From positions 62,001-126,000 of the forward strand of contig NZ_BMDV01000003.1 of assembly GCF_014636095.1 (NCBI RefSeq): a DNA stretch of 64,000 bases, written 5' to 3'. The stretch's first letter is position 1; each line of letters begins with the position of its first letter. This stretch comes from Acinetobacter modestus. Lineage in GTDB: Bacteria; Pseudomonadota; Gammaproteobacteria; Pseudomonadales; Moraxellaceae. A program made the position numbers and the translations under genes. The notes under the pieces are model-generated. The model was not told the origin of the DNA, searched no databases, and was given only the letters and a program-made list of their open reading frames with translations. Shown here piece by piece: positions 52,741 through 63,856 of this stretch.

Positions 52741-55464
52741 ATGGCGTTTTATGGCGACTCAGACGCGCAGGAAACCCAGGAATGGCAAGAAGCATTTGAT
52801 TCAGTATTACAACATATGGGCACGGAACGCGCCGCATTCTTATTAGAAAAACTTTATCAACAGGCTATTGCAAAACATGTTCCGATCCAACGCTTAAATA
52901 CACCTTATCTCAATACGATTTCTGTTGAAGAACAACCAGCGATGCCAGGCGACCAAGATATGGAGCGTCGTATTCGTGCTTTGATTCGTTGGAATGCCTT
53001 GGCGATGGTATTACGTGCGAATAAAACGGGCGATGATCTTGGTGGTCACCTTGCGAGTTTCGCATCGTCTGCAACCTTATATGATGTTGGTTTTAATCAT
53101 TTCTTCCGCGCAAACAGCAATAACTTTGGCGGCGACATGATTTATTACCAAGGTCACTGTGCCCCTGGTATCTATGCACGTTCATTCTTGGAAGGACGTT
53201 TAACTGAAGATCAATTGAATAATTTCCGCCGTGAAGTGGGTGGTAATGGTCTTCCGAGTTACCCACATCCATATTTAATGCCGGACTATTGGCAGTTTCC
53301 AACTGTATCCATGGGTTTGGGTCCAATTATGTCGATTTACCAAGCCCACATTCAAAAGTACTTGATGAATCGTGGTTTGATTAAAGAAGAAAATCGTAAA
53401 GTCTGGGCATATCTTGGCGATGGTGAGATGGATGAGCCAGAAAGTACGGGTGCAATTTCACTTGCTGGTCGTGAAAAGCTGGATAACCTGATTTGGGTGG
53501 TGAACTGTAACTTGCAGCGTCTCGATGGTCCCGTACGTGGTAACGGTAAAATTATTCAAGAATTAGAATCTTTATTCCGTGGTGCGGGATGGCGTGTGAT
53601 TAAAGTGGTGTGGGGCCGTCATTGGGATCCACTACTTGCTCAAGATGCTTCAGGTGCTTTAAAAGCGGTCATGGAAGAAACACTGGATGGTGAGTACCAA
53701 CGCTATCAAGTGAAAGGTGGTGCATATACACGTGAGAAATTCTTTGGCAAGTATCCAGAAGCTGCGGAACTGGTCAAAGATTTAAGTGATGAAGATATCG
53801 ATAATCTTAACCGTGGTGGACATGATCCGTACAAAGTTTTTGCTGCCTATGCAGAAGCAATGAAAGCCAAAGGCCAACCAACCGTTATTCTTGCGAAAAC
53901 GGTTAAAGGTTACGGTCTGTCTGAGGAAATTGAAGCGGTGAACAAAACTCACCAAATCAAGAAAATGCAGATCGACTCTTTGAAATATGTACGTGACCGT
54001 TTTAACTTGCCATTTACAGATGACAAGTTAGAAGAGCTTCCATTCTATCGTCCAAGTGAAAACTCTCCAGAAATGAAGTACATGAAGGCGCGTCGTGAAG
54101 CATTAGGTGGCTACCTACCTGCACGTCGTCGTGAGAGTGAAAGTTTAGCGATTCCTGAATTATCTGTATTTGATGCTGTATTAAATGGTTCTGGTGGTAA
54201 AGAGCAATCGACTACGATGCTGATGGTGCGTTTGATTGCTGCTTTGCTGAAAGAAAAAGCAATTAAAGACCGTGTCGTTCCAATTGTTCCAGACGAAGCA
54301 CGTACTTTTGGTTTAGAAGGGATGTTCCGCCAGCTTGGTATTTATGCTGCTCACGGTCAAAAATATACCCCAGAAGACCAAGAACAGTTAATGCATTATC
54401 GTGAAGCAAGTGACGGTCACATGTTGCAAGAAGGGATTAATGAAGCGGGTGCGATGAGCGCTTGGGCTGCTTTGGCAACCAGTTATTCAACCAATAACTT
54501 GCCGATGATTCCAATGTACATGTACTACTCAATGTTTGGTTTCCAACGTATTGGTGACATTGCATGGGCTGCTGGTGATGCGCAGGCACAAGGTTTCTTA
54601 CTTGGTGCGACCGCTGGCCGTACCACATTGAACGGTGAAGGTTTACAGCACCAAGATGGTCATTCACATATTTTGGCGAACACCATTCCAAACTGTGTAT
54701 CTTATGATCCATGTTTTGGTTATGAATTGGCTGTGATCGTACACGACGGTTTACAACGCATGTATGTGAATCAAGAGCGAGTGTTCTATTACTTAACCGT
54801 AATGAACGAAAACTACGAGCATCCTGCAATGCCAGAAGGCGCTGAGGAAGGCATTAAACGTGGTATGTACTTGTTCGAAAAAGATGAAAAAGCAACAGTT
54901 CAATTACTGGGTTCAGGTGTCATTCTTCGTGAAGTGATTAAAGCTGCGAAAATCCTGCGTGATGAATACCAAATTCATTCAAACGTTTGGAGTGTAACCA
55001 GCTTCAATGAGTTGTCACGTGATGGTATGGCATGTGAAGAATATAACCGCTTACACCCGCTTGCGCTTGATGAAGAAGTGAAAGAATCTTGGGTATCTAA
55101 ACAGTTACGCGGTACTGAAGGTATTGTTGTTTCTGCGACAGACCATATGCGTGCGTACAGTGAACAAATCCGTGCATATTTACCAGATGGTCGTCCATTT
55201 GTTGCATTAGGTACAGATGGTTATGGTCGTTCAGATACTCGTGCCAACTTACGTAGTTTCTTTGGTGTTGATGCTGCACATATCGTTGTTGCGACTTTGA
55301 AAAAACTAGCGGATGAAGGCGAAGTAGATGCACGTTTAGTGAAAGATGCAATTTCTAACTTTGAGTTAGATACGGATCGTCCAGTGGCATGGGCGCCACA
55401 AGCGCATCCAGAAGTTCAGGCAGTTGCTGAATACAATGAAACACAAACAGGTGAGGGGAAATAA
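52741..55464 (+). CDS. aceE: pyruvate dehydrogenase E1 component
   Basis: The 907-residue protein is the homodimeric type of E1. It uses thiamine diphosphate: G-D-G-E-M-D-E-P-E-S and N-C-N-L-Q-R-L-D-G cover the cofactor motif. It decarboxylates pyruvate and acetylates the lipoyl groups of E2. AAGG precedes ATG 52741; a GTG nine bases earlier is less well placed. aceF begins two bases after the stop. Confidence 0.97.
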   Translation: MAFYGDSDAQETQEWQEAFDSVLQHMGTERAAFLLEKLYQQAIAKHVPIQRLNTPYLNTISVEEQPAMPGDQDMERRIRALIRWNALAMVLRANKTGDDLGGHLASFASSATLYDVGFNHFFRANSNNFGGDMIYYQGHCAPGIYARSFLEGRLTEDQLNNFRREVGGNGLPSYPHPYLMPDYWQFPTVSMGLGPIMSIYQAHIQKYLMNRGLIKEENRKVWAYLGDGEMDEPESTGAISLAGREKLDNLIWVVNCNLQRLDGPVRGNGKIIQELESLFRGAGWRVIKVVWGRHWDPLLAQDASGALKAVMEETLDGEYQRYQVKGGAYTREKFFGKYPEAAELVKDLSDEDIDNLNRGGHDPYKVFAAYAEAMKAKGQPTVILAKTVKGYGLSEEIEAVNKTHQIKKMQIDSLKYVRDRFNLPFTDDKLEELPFYRPSENSPEMKYMKARREALGGYLPARRRESESLAIPELSVFDAVLNGSGGKEQSTTMLMVRLIAALLKEKAIKDRVVPIVPDEARTFGLEGMFRQLGIYAAHGQKYTPEDQEQLMHYREASDGHMLQEGINEAGAMSAWAALATSYSTNNLPMIPMYMYYSMFGFQRIGDIAWAAGDAQAQGFLLGATAGRTTLNGEGLQHQDGHSHILANTIPNCVSYDPCFGYELAVIVHDGLQRMYVNQERVFYYLTVMNENYEHPAMPEGAEEGIKRGMYLFEKDEKATVQLLGSGVILREVIKAAKILRDEYQIHSNVWSVTSFNELSRDGMACEEYNRLHPLALDEEVKESWVSKQLRGTEGIVVSATDHMRAYSEQIRAYLPDGRPFVALGTDGYGRSDTRANLRSFFGVDAAHIVVATLKKLADEGEVDARLVKDAISNFELDTDRPVAWAPQAHPEVQAVAEYNETQTGEGK

Positions 55465-55466
55465 TT

Positions 55467-57434
55467 ATGCAAATCCAAGCACCTGATATTGGCGTAGATA
55501 AAGCACTTGTTGCAGAAATCTTGGTCAAAGTCGGCGACCATGTTGCAGTTGACGATAGCCTTCTAGTTTTAGAGTCAGATAAGGCAACGGTAGAAGTACC
55601 AAGCACTGCGGCAGGTATTGTGAAAAGTATTTTGGTTCAACAGGGCGATGAAGTGACTGAAGGCGTCGCATTGATTGAGTTAGAGTCGGAGTCTGCTGCT
55701 GAAGCCCCTGCGAACGAAGCACCGAAGTCAGAAGCGCCAAAAGCAGAAGCGAAACCTGTCGAAGCTGAAACAAAAGCACAACCAGCTGCCGCTCCAACAG
55801 CGACAGCAAGCCAGGTTGTGGATGTAAAAGTTCCAGATATTGGTGTAGAAAAAGCGTTGGTTGCAGAAGTACTGGTCAAAGTGGGTGATCAGATTGAACC
55901 TGAACAAAGTATTGTTGTGGTTGAATCGGACAAGGCGACTGTAGAAGTACCAAGCTCGGTTGCGGGGATTGTGGAAGCGATCCAGATTAAAGAAGGCGAT
56001 AGCATTAAGGAAGGCGTGGTCTTGATTCAGGTCAAGACCGCAAGTTCGGCTGCTGCACCAGAACCACAAGCAGCTCTTGCTCAAACTGAAGCGCCAGTCG
56101 CAACAACAGAAGCACCAGTTGCAACGAATACCTCAACTGGTCATGTTGAAATTGAAGTGCCTGATCTGGGTGTAGAAAAAGCACTTGTTTCAGAAATTCT
56201 GGTCAATGTTGGTGATCGCGTCGAAGCCCAACAAAGCTTATGCGTGGTTGAGTCAGATAAAGCGTCTGTTGAAGTGCCAAGCTCAGTTGCAGGGATTGTG
56301 AAAGCAATTCATGTCTCTGCTAATCAAGAAGTGCGTCAAGGCGTGGCTTTGGCAACGATTGAGGTGAGTGGTCAGGCTGCTGTTCCAGCATCTGCACTAA
56401 AAGCTCAAACAGTCGCTACGCCTACTACTCAAGCAGCACCATCAAAACCACAGGCGGCAGCGACAGCAACACCGAGTGCACCAGCGCAAACCGAGAAACT
56501 GACCAAAGAGCAAGAAGCTGACAATGCGAAAGTCTATGCGGGTCCAGCCGTGCGTAAACTGGCACGTGAGTTAGGTGTGGTTCTTGGACAGGTGAAAGCA
56601 TCAGGTGAGCACGGTCGTGTGATGAAGGACGATGTCTTTGCCTATGTGAAAACACGTCTGACTGCACCACAACCGACTGCTGCAACGCAAGCAGCTCCAG
56701 TGGCTTCAGGCTTACCGAAGTTACCAGACTTTGGTGCATTTGGTGGCGGTGAAGTGAAAGCAATGACGCGTTTACAGCAAGTGTCTGTACCGCAATTATC
56801 ATTGAATAACTTTATTCCGCAAGTGACACAGTTTGACTTGGCGGATATCACCGAGCTTGAAGCATGGCGTGGCGAACTGAAAGATGGCTTTAAAAAGCAG
56901 GGTCTGAGCTTAACCATCTTGGCCTTTATTGCTAAGGCGGTTGCGCACTTGCTGAAAGAAGAGCCGTATTTTGCTGGGCATTTGGCCGATGATCAGAAGT
57001 CAGTATTATTGCGTAACGAAATTCATATGGGTATTGCAGTTGCGACTCCAGATGGCTTAACCGTTCCGGTATTACGTAACCCTGATCAAAAATCAATTAA
57101 GCAGATTGCAACAGAATTGGCCGAACTCAGCCAAAAGGCACGTGATCGCAAATTGTCACCGAAAGATTTACAGGGTGCCAATTTTACCATTACCAGCCTA
57201 GGCAGTATTGGTGGAACAGCATTTACCCCATTGGTGAACTGGCCACAAGTTGCGATTTTAGGTATTTCACCAGCAACCATGCAGCCTGTATGGAATGGTA
57301 AAGACTTTGATCCACGTTTGATGTTGCCATTGTCATTGTCTTATGACCATCGTGTCATTAATGGTGCGGATGCAGCACGCTTTACCAATAAGCTGACCAA
57401 GCTTTTAAAAGACATTCGTAGCTTATTGCTCTAG
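55467..57434 (+). CDS. aceF: pyruvate dehydrogenase E2, dihydrolipoyl acetyltransferase
   Basis: The 655-residue protein carries three lipoyl domains with Lys39, Lys156 and Lys265 in E-S-D-K-A/A/A, joined by Ala/Pro-rich linkers. A peripheral subunit-binding domain (about 345-385) and a catalytic core with S-Y-D-H-R-V-I-N-G-A-D-A follow. Three lipoyl domains match E. coli. The E3 gene (lpd) is not adjacent. A strong terminator follows. Confidence 0.96.
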   Translation: MQIQAPDIGVDKALVAEILVKVGDHVAVDDSLLVLESDKATVEVPSTAAGIVKSILVQQGDEVTEGVALIELESESAAEAPANEAPKSEAPKAEAKPVEAETKAQPAAAPTATASQVVDVKVPDIGVEKALVAEVLVKVGDQIEPEQSIVVVESDKATVEVPSSVAGIVEAIQIKEGDSIKEGVVLIQVKTASSAAAPEPQAALAQTEAPVATTEAPVATNTSTGHVEIEVPDLGVEKALVSEILVNVGDRVEAQQSLCVVESDKASVEVPSSVAGIVKAIHVSANQEVRQGVALATIEVSGQAAVPASALKAQTVATPTTQAAPSKPQAAATATPSAPAQTEKLTKEQEADNAKVYAGPAVRKLARELGVVLGQVKASGEHGRVMKDDVFAYVKTRLTAPQPTAATQAAPVASGLPKLPDFGAFGGGEVKAMTRLQQVSVPQLSLNNFIPQVTQFDLADITELEAWRGELKDGFKKQGLSLTILAFIAKAVAHLLKEEPYFAGHLADDQKSVLLRNEIHMGIAVATPDGLTVPVLRNPDQKSIKQIATELAELSQKARDRKLSPKDLQGANFTITSLGSIGGTAFTPLVNWPQVAILGISPATMQPVWNGKDFDPRLMLPLSLSYDHRVINGADAARFTNKLTKLLKDIRSLLL

Positions 57435-57450
57435 TACTTTTTAACGATGG

Positions 57451-57480
57451 AAACCTCGCATATGCGAGGTTTTCTATTTT
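57451..57480 (+). terminator. terminator of aceEF
   Basis: AAACCTCGCA and TGCGAGGTTT are perfectly complementary, with a TA loop and a T-rich tail. Confidence 0.85.
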
Positions 57481-57570
57481 ATAGCATTAAAAAATCGACT
57501 TTATTTACGCAAGCTTTTGTCTAAAATTAATATAGTTGAAAGAAATATTTATTTGGAATAAGGATCAAGG

Positions 57571-57858
57571 ATGTTAATCATTTATCGAGTTGTATTACCG
57601 ATATTACTTATTATTTTTGTATTAATGGGCTTGTGGGTCAATTTTCTACATTTTGCATCAGATTGGGTGATGTACATCGTCATGGGTTTGGAGGTGTTAG
57701 TTGCAACAATTGTGGTTAGCATGGAATATCAAGCTCAAAATGTTGGCGGTGCAAGTGGTTGGGGGATTTTTGGTTTTTTGGGTTTGAGTGTGAATTTAGC
57801 TTTGTTATTGGGAATTGCCCGTTTGCTAATTTGGGGTTACCAAAAATTTTGGGCATAG
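57571..57858 (+). CDS. hypothetical three-helix membrane protein
   Basis: I do not recognise this 95-residue protein. It has hydrophobic helices at about 5-24, 32-51 and 66-87, with a glycine-rich N-V-G-G-A-S-G-W-G between the second and third. AAGG lies upstream of the ATG. It stands alone between the aceEF terminator and the manganese riboswitch. Confidence 0.6.
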   Translation: MLIIYRVVLPILLIIFVLMGLWVNFLHFASDWVMYIVMGLEVLVATIVVSMEYQAQNVGGASGWGIFGFLGLSVNLALLLGIARLLIWGYQKFWA

Positions 57859-57899
57859 TGATTTAAAAAATTTAAAGAGTTTGATAAACTAATATCACT

Positions 57900-58110
57900 T
57901 CATTGGGGAGTAGCCGCTCTTTACGCAAAGTAAAGAGGTGATGGTCAACATAATTGTTCCACAGAACATGGTCATCATAGCAAAGAACCAAGAACAGCTG
58001 TTTAGCTGTGCTTTTGTTGGCAAGACCTTTGATTTACCACTCTGCATCAATCTATTTGATTTTGGCTAGCAGGAGGGGTAGGTCATCGGTATATTTTGCT
58101 AGCCAGAGCA
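57900..58110 (+). ncRNA. yybP-ykoY manganese riboswitch
   Basis: The leader contains the aptamer cores TTGGGGAGTAGCC (57903-57915), GGTCAACATA (57943-57952) and GGCAAGACC (58019-58027), as in gammaproteobacterial yybP-ykoY elements upstream of manganese exporters. After the aptamer, TGGCTAGCA (58063-58071) and TGCTAGCCA (58097-58105) form a perfect 9-bp hairpin just ahead of the start codon at 58118, whose weak ribosome site CAGAG (58104-58108) touches the 3' arm. Metal binding would expose or hide that region. Confidence 0.85.
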
Positions 58111-58117
58111 TTCAACT

Positions 58118-58693
58118 ATGTATGAATTCCTCATCTCCACATCAATTGTTGCCCTTGCTGAAATGGGCGATAAAACGCAATTGCTGGCATTATTACTCGC
58201 TGCACGTTTCCGTAAACCCGTTCCGATTTTAATTGCAATTTTACTGGCTACCACGATTAATCATGGTATCTCTGCAGTATTAGGTCAATGGATTACGACT
58301 GTCCTAAGTCCTGAAATTCTATTATGGATTTTGGCACTTGGTTTTATCGGTATGGCGATTTGGATGCTCATTCCTGATGAATTAGGGGATGAAACTGAAA
58401 GTATTAATAAATGGCAAAAATTCGGTGTATTTGGTGCAACTTTTATTCTATTTTTCTTGGCTGAAATTGGTGATAAAACCCAAATTGCTACAGTTGCTTT
58501 AGCTGCACGTTTTGACAGTATTTTTTGGGTCATGTGTGGTACAACGCTTGGCATGATGTTAGCGAATGCACCAGCAGTATTTATCGGCGATAAGTTAGCT
58601 GATAAGTTACCAATTTCACTTATTCATAAAATTGGTGCTGCCATTTTCTTAGTCGTTGGTGTTTCAACCTTGGTACAGCATTATTTCTTCTAA
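58118..58693 (+). CDS. UPF0016 (GDT1/MneA) manganese exporter
   Basis: The 191-residue protein has six helices and two copies of the family motif E-x-G-D-K-T: E-M-G-D-K-T-Q near residue 15 and E-I-G-D-K-T-Q near residue 108. Bacterial members such as MneA export manganese. Control by a manganese riboswitch supports this. A strong terminator follows. Confidence 0.9.
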   Translation: MYEFLISTSIVALAEMGDKTQLLALLLAARFRKPVPILIAILLATTINHGISAVLGQWITTVLSPEILLWILALGFIGMAIWMLIPDELGDETESINKWQKFGVFGATFILFFLAEIGDKTQIATVALAARFDSIFWVMCGTTLGMMLANAPAVFIGDKLADKLPISLIHKIGAAIFLVVGVSTLVQHYFF

Positions 58694-58708
58694 TTAAATT
58701 TAAATCGC

Positions 58709-58743
58709 AAAAAGATCCATCATTTATGTATGGATCTTTTTTT
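58709..58743 (+). terminator. terminator of the manganese exporter gene
   Basis: AAAAAGATCCAT and ATGGATCTTTTT pair around a nine-base loop. Confidence 0.85.
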
Positions 58744-58850
58744 ATAAATTATGATAAAAGTACAATATCTGATTGAAACAATAATAAAATCCCATTATTT
58801 TATTAAGGAATTAAAATATTTCATATTTAAAGAATTTTTATGGGGTTGAT

Positions 58851-59648
58851 ATGAGTTTTGAGCGGACTACATCGCAAATACTATTTGATAATGGTACGCA
58901 TAAATGCATTAGTTTTACCAGTTTGGTCAAGGGCGAAGGCATTCAAGCCAATCAATTTTTAATTATTGATCACGATCGTGCAGCGGTTCTAGATCCAGGT
59001 GGTGATCTGACGTATGTTCCGTTAACAATGGAGCTGAATCGATATACCAAATTGAAAAATTTGGATTATGTGATGGCATCCCATCAAGACCCCGATATTA
59101 TTACTTCGATGCCGCGTTGGTTAGTTTATACCGATGCAAAAGTAGTGGCGTCTAAATTATGGGCACGTTTTTTACCGCATTTAAACTCAGCATTTATGAG
59201 TGATCGAATGAAAGGGAACTGGGAAGACCGCTTAATTGAGCTTGCCGATACGGGACAAGTAATTCCTTTAGGTGAATCAGCAATCGTAGCGATTCCTGCT
59301 CACTTTTTGCATTCGGTGGGTAATTTCCAGTTCTACGATCCAACTGCCAAAATTCTATTTTCAGGTGATATGGGTGCATCTATAGTGGAGGATGCAAGTC
59401 AGCCTATTACCGATTTTGAAGCACATATTAAAAAGATGAAAGGCTTTCATCAACGTTATATGTGTTCCAATAAAGTCATTCGTTTGTGGGTCAATATGGT
59501 TCGTCAAATGGATATTGATATGATCGTGCCGCAACACGGGACTGCATTTGTCGGTAAAGAGATGATCAATCAATTTTTAGATTGGATTGAGCAACTAGAA
59601 TGTGGCGTAGACTTAATGAATGAATATGTGTTTAGTTGTCCTACCTAA
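58851..59648 (+). CDS. MBL-fold di-iron oxygen-binding protein (ODP-like)
   Basis: A 265-residue metallo-beta-lactamase-fold protein of the type found in flavodiiron proteins, without the flavodoxin domain. Metal-ligand positions are visible: S-H-Q-D-P-D near 87-92 (H-x-x-x-D with Gln instead of Glu), H-F-L-H-S-V-G, S-G-D-M-G and P-Q-H-G. This fits stand-alone oxygen-binding di-iron proteins used in chemotaxis or stress sensing. Partner and signal are unknown; no flagellar genes are near. Confidence 0.7.
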   Translation: MSFERTTSQILFDNGTHKCISFTSLVKGEGIQANQFLIIDHDRAAVLDPGGDLTYVPLTMELNRYTKLKNLDYVMASHQDPDIITSMPRWLVYTDAKVVASKLWARFLPHLNSAFMSDRMKGNWEDRLIELADTGQVIPLGESAIVAIPAHFLHSVGNFQFYDPTAKILFSGDMGASIVEDASQPITDFEAHIKKMKGFHQRYMCSNKVIRLWVNMVRQMDIDMIVPQHGTAFVGKEMINQFLDWIEQLECGVDLMNEYVFSCPT

Positions 59649-59752
59649 ATGAATTCATAATATTTTTTCTATAAATCTATTGTGTTCATCAACAACTTTT
59701 CTTAGGATTCAAGTTACAAAAAATTAATTTGATAACGAGAATTTTAAGAAAA

Positions 59753-60118
59753 ATGTTGTCTCAAGTTGCAAGCTCAGATGCATGCGTGAGTTGTGGTGCA
59801 TGCTGTGCAAATTATCGTGTTTCTTTTTATTGGGCTGAAGCAGAACGGATGCCTGCAAACATGGTTGAACCGCTCACAGCCGTTTATTCTTGTATGAAAG
59901 GTACCAACCAAGCTCAAGTCAAATGCATCGCATTACAAGGAGAAGTAGGACAGCAAGTCAGTTGTTCGATCTACGCCATTCGAAGCTCAACGTGTAAAGA
60001 GGTTCAGATTGCCGATGATCATTGTAATAAAGCACGACTTGCGCACAATCTCATTCCACTGATTAATATTGAACAACAAGATTCAGAAAATAATGAGAAT
60101 TATGATCAAGTTTGTTAA
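59753..60118 (+). CDS. YkgJ-family cysteine-cluster protein
   Basis: About 121 residues with C-V-S-C-G-A-C-C-A near the start, more cysteines in V-S-C-S-I-Y and S-T-C-K-E-V, and H-C-N-K-A-R. This is the Fe/Zn-binding cysteine-cluster (YkgJ/CxxCxxCC) domain. ATG 59753 is preferred over a TTG 24 bases before. Function unknown; a metal-related role is plausible. Confidence 0.78.
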   Translation: MLSQVASSDACVSCGACCANYRVSFYWAEAERMPANMVEPLTAVYSCMKGTNQAQVKCIALQGEVGQQVSCSIYAIRSSTCKEVQIADDHCNKARLAHNLIPLINIEQQDSENNENYDQVC

Positions 60119-60232
60119 CTGTATCGATGTTGCTTAAATGACATAAGGCGTCGTAGTGAACCGTTTCTACGCGCTTATCAAATTATTTTCATCATAGAAA
60201 ATGAAAATCACATCGAAATTTGTTTATAATAG

Positions 60233-61726
<1,494 letters not shown>

Positions 61727-61746
61727 TCTTTAGTAATTTTGGCAAT

Positions 61747-61778
61747 AAAAAAACCGTCAGTCCACTGACGGTTTTTTT
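61747..61778 (+). terminator. terminator of guaB
   Basis: AAAAAAACCGTCAG and CTGACGGTTTTTTT pair around TCCA. Confidence 0.9.
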
Positions 61779-61852
61779 GTTTTGGTGTAAAGTAAAACAG
61801 ATGAAAAATGATATGACGATACGTCATATAAAGATAAGAAAGCGAGTAAAGA

Positions 61853-63190
61853 ATGAGCTATTTTGGAACTGATGGAATTCGTGGCAAATTTGGACAAATG
61901 CCGATTACCCCTGAATTTGCATTAAAATTAGGATTTGCAGCAGGAAAAGTATTAAAAAGAAATAGTCCCAAAAACAAACCAATTGTGGTTATGGGTAAAG
62001 ATACGCGTTTATCAGGTTATATTCTAGAAGCAGCTCTTCAAGCAGGTTTAAATGCGGCAGGTGTGTATGTACATTTGTTGGGGCCATTACCAACGCCTGC
62101 AATAGCGCATTTAACACGTGCTTTGCATGCACATGCAGGTATTGTGATTTCAGCATCACATAACCCTTATTTTGATAATGGGATTAAATTTTTCTCAGGT
62201 GAAGGTAAAAAACTCCCAGATGCCTTACAAAATGAGATCAATCAAGAATTAGAAAAAGATTTAGTGGTTGATGATACGGCTAACCTAGGTAAAAGTGTTC
62301 GCGTAAAAGATGCAAATGGCCGATACATCGAATTCTGTAAATCAACATTTCCATACCACTTCGATCTTAGTAATCTCAAAATTGTAGTGGATTGTGCTAA
62401 TGGCGCAGCATATAGCGTTGGTCCTTCAGTTTTTAGAGAGCTAGGTGCAAAAGTAATCCCGCTTTTTAATGAACCAGATGGTTTAAATATCAATGAAAAT
62501 TGTGGATCAACCCATCCTGAATTTCTACAAAAGGCCGTGGTTGATCACCAAGCCGATTTAGGTATTGCATTTGATGGTGATGCAGATCGTGTCGTAATGG
62601 TAGATAAAAATGGTCAACTGGTAGATGGTGATCATATTCTGTATATCCTTGCTACTCAGGCTAAAAATAAACCAGCAGGTATTGTTGGAACAGTCATGAG
62701 TAATATGGCACTTGAGTTAGCATTACAGAAAGCGGATGTCGGTTTTGTACGCGCAAAAGTCGGTGACCGCTATGTATTACAGGCATTAGAAGAAAATGGT
62801 TGGGTCACAGGTGGTGAGCCTTCAGGTCATATCTTAACGTTGGATAAGAGCACAACTGGTGATGCGATTATTGCCGCTCTACAAGTGTTAACGGTGATGG
62901 TTGAGCAAGCCAAAGCATTACATGAATTAGTTGCAGACTTTGAATTATTTCCACAGGTGTTAATCAATGTTCGTTTACAGCATATGATTGATCCATATGC
63001 TGTTCCCGCTCTTGTTGCTGAATTTGAAAAAGCTGAACAACAATTAACTGGGCGTGGACGTATTTTGATTCGTAAATCAGGTACTGAACCTGTGATTCGA
63101 GTTATGGTAGAAGGAGATCAACAGCAGGAAGTGGATGCCATCGCAAATCATTTAGCCGATGCAGTTAGAGCTCATGCTCAAGCTGCTTAA
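61853..63190 (+). CDS. glmM: phosphoglucosamine mutase
   Basis: The 445-residue enzyme converts glucosamine-6-phosphate to glucosamine-1-phosphate for UDP-GlcNAc. It opens Y-F-G-T-D-G-I-R-G, the phosphoserine is Ser102 in S-A-S-H-N-P, and the metal loop is D-G-D-A-D-R. R-K-S-G-T-E-P is the phosphate-binding end. pdxH follows after 12 bp. Confidence 0.95.
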   Translation: MSYFGTDGIRGKFGQMPITPEFALKLGFAAGKVLKRNSPKNKPIVVMGKDTRLSGYILEAALQAGLNAAGVYVHLLGPLPTPAIAHLTRALHAHAGIVISASHNPYFDNGIKFFSGEGKKLPDALQNEINQELEKDLVVDDTANLGKSVRVKDANGRYIEFCKSTFPYHFDLSNLKIVVDCANGAAYSVGPSVFRELGAKVIPLFNEPDGLNINENCGSTHPEFLQKAVVDHQADLGIAFDGDADRVVMVDKNGQLVDGDHILYILATQAKNKPAGIVGTVMSNMALELALQKADVGFVRAKVGDRYVLQALEENGWVTGGEPSGHILTLDKSTTGDAIIAALQVLTVMVEQAKALHELVADFELFPQVLINVRLQHMIDPYAVPALVAEFEKAEQQLTGRGRILIRKSGTEPVIRVMVEGDQQQEVDAIANHLADAVRAHAQAA

Positions 63191-63202
63191 AGGAGAGTAA
63201 TA

Positions 63203-63856
63203 ATGAATGATGTCATTAAAGACCTGAGTGAACTTCGTTTAAGTTATGAACAAGGTGAGTTACATGAATCCCAGATTAGTGTAAATCCCCATGAGCAATT
63301 CTTGAATTGGTTCAATCATGCACTCACTGCTCAATTACATGAACCGTATGCGATGTCTTTGGCGACAGCAAATGCTCAAGGTCGCCCACACGTGCGAACT
63401 GTTCTGTTACGTGGTGCGACAGAAGCTGGTTATGATTTTTACACCAATTATGATAGTCAGAAAGGATTAGACCTTGCGGAAAATCCTTATGCTGAACTTT
63501 TATTTTACTGGCCGAGTTTAGAGCGTCAGGTGCGTATTGGTGGTCAGGTTTCCAAGATTCCAGAACAGGAATCGACGGATTATTACCATAAGCGTCCACG
63601 TGATAGTCAAATTGCAGCACATATTAGTACGCCACAAAGTGGTGTCATTGAAAGCCGTGAGTTATTACAACAGCGTTTTCAAAACTTACAAAACCAAGTG
63701 CACGAAGCTGAGTTGGATAAACCCGAATTTTGGGGTGGTTATCGCTTAGATGCAGATTATTATGAATTCTGGCAAGGACGACCAAACCGTTTACATGATC
63801 GTTTAAGTTATGAAAAACAAAATGGACTTTGGATTATTCAACGCTTGATGCCATAA
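63203..63856 (+). CDS. pdxH: pyridoxamine 5'-phosphate oxidase
   Basis: A 217-residue FMN enzyme that makes pyridoxal phosphate. R-T-V-L-L-R-G, F-Y-T-N-Y-D-S-Q-K-G and the C-terminal F-W-Q-G-R-P-N-R-L-H-D-R are diagnostic. AGGAG precedes the ATG. It shares a transcript with glmM and probably recJ, which begins at the next base after its stop. Confidence 0.96.
   Translation: MNDVIKDLSELRLSYEQGELHESQISVNPHEQFLNWFNHALTAQLHEPYAMSLATANAQGRPHVRTVLLRGATEAGYDFYTNYDSQKGLDLAENPYAELLFYWPSLERQVRIGGQVSKIPEQESTDYYHKRPRDSQIAAHISTPQSGVIESRELLQQRFQNLQNQVHEAELDKPEFWGGYRLDADYYEFWQGRPNRLHDRLSYEKQNGLWIIQRLMP

Noticed and set aside
55640-56850. Long minus-strand frames inside aceF
   Set aside because: They mirror the Ala/Pro-rich linkers and lipoyl repeats and have no motifs or ribosome sites.
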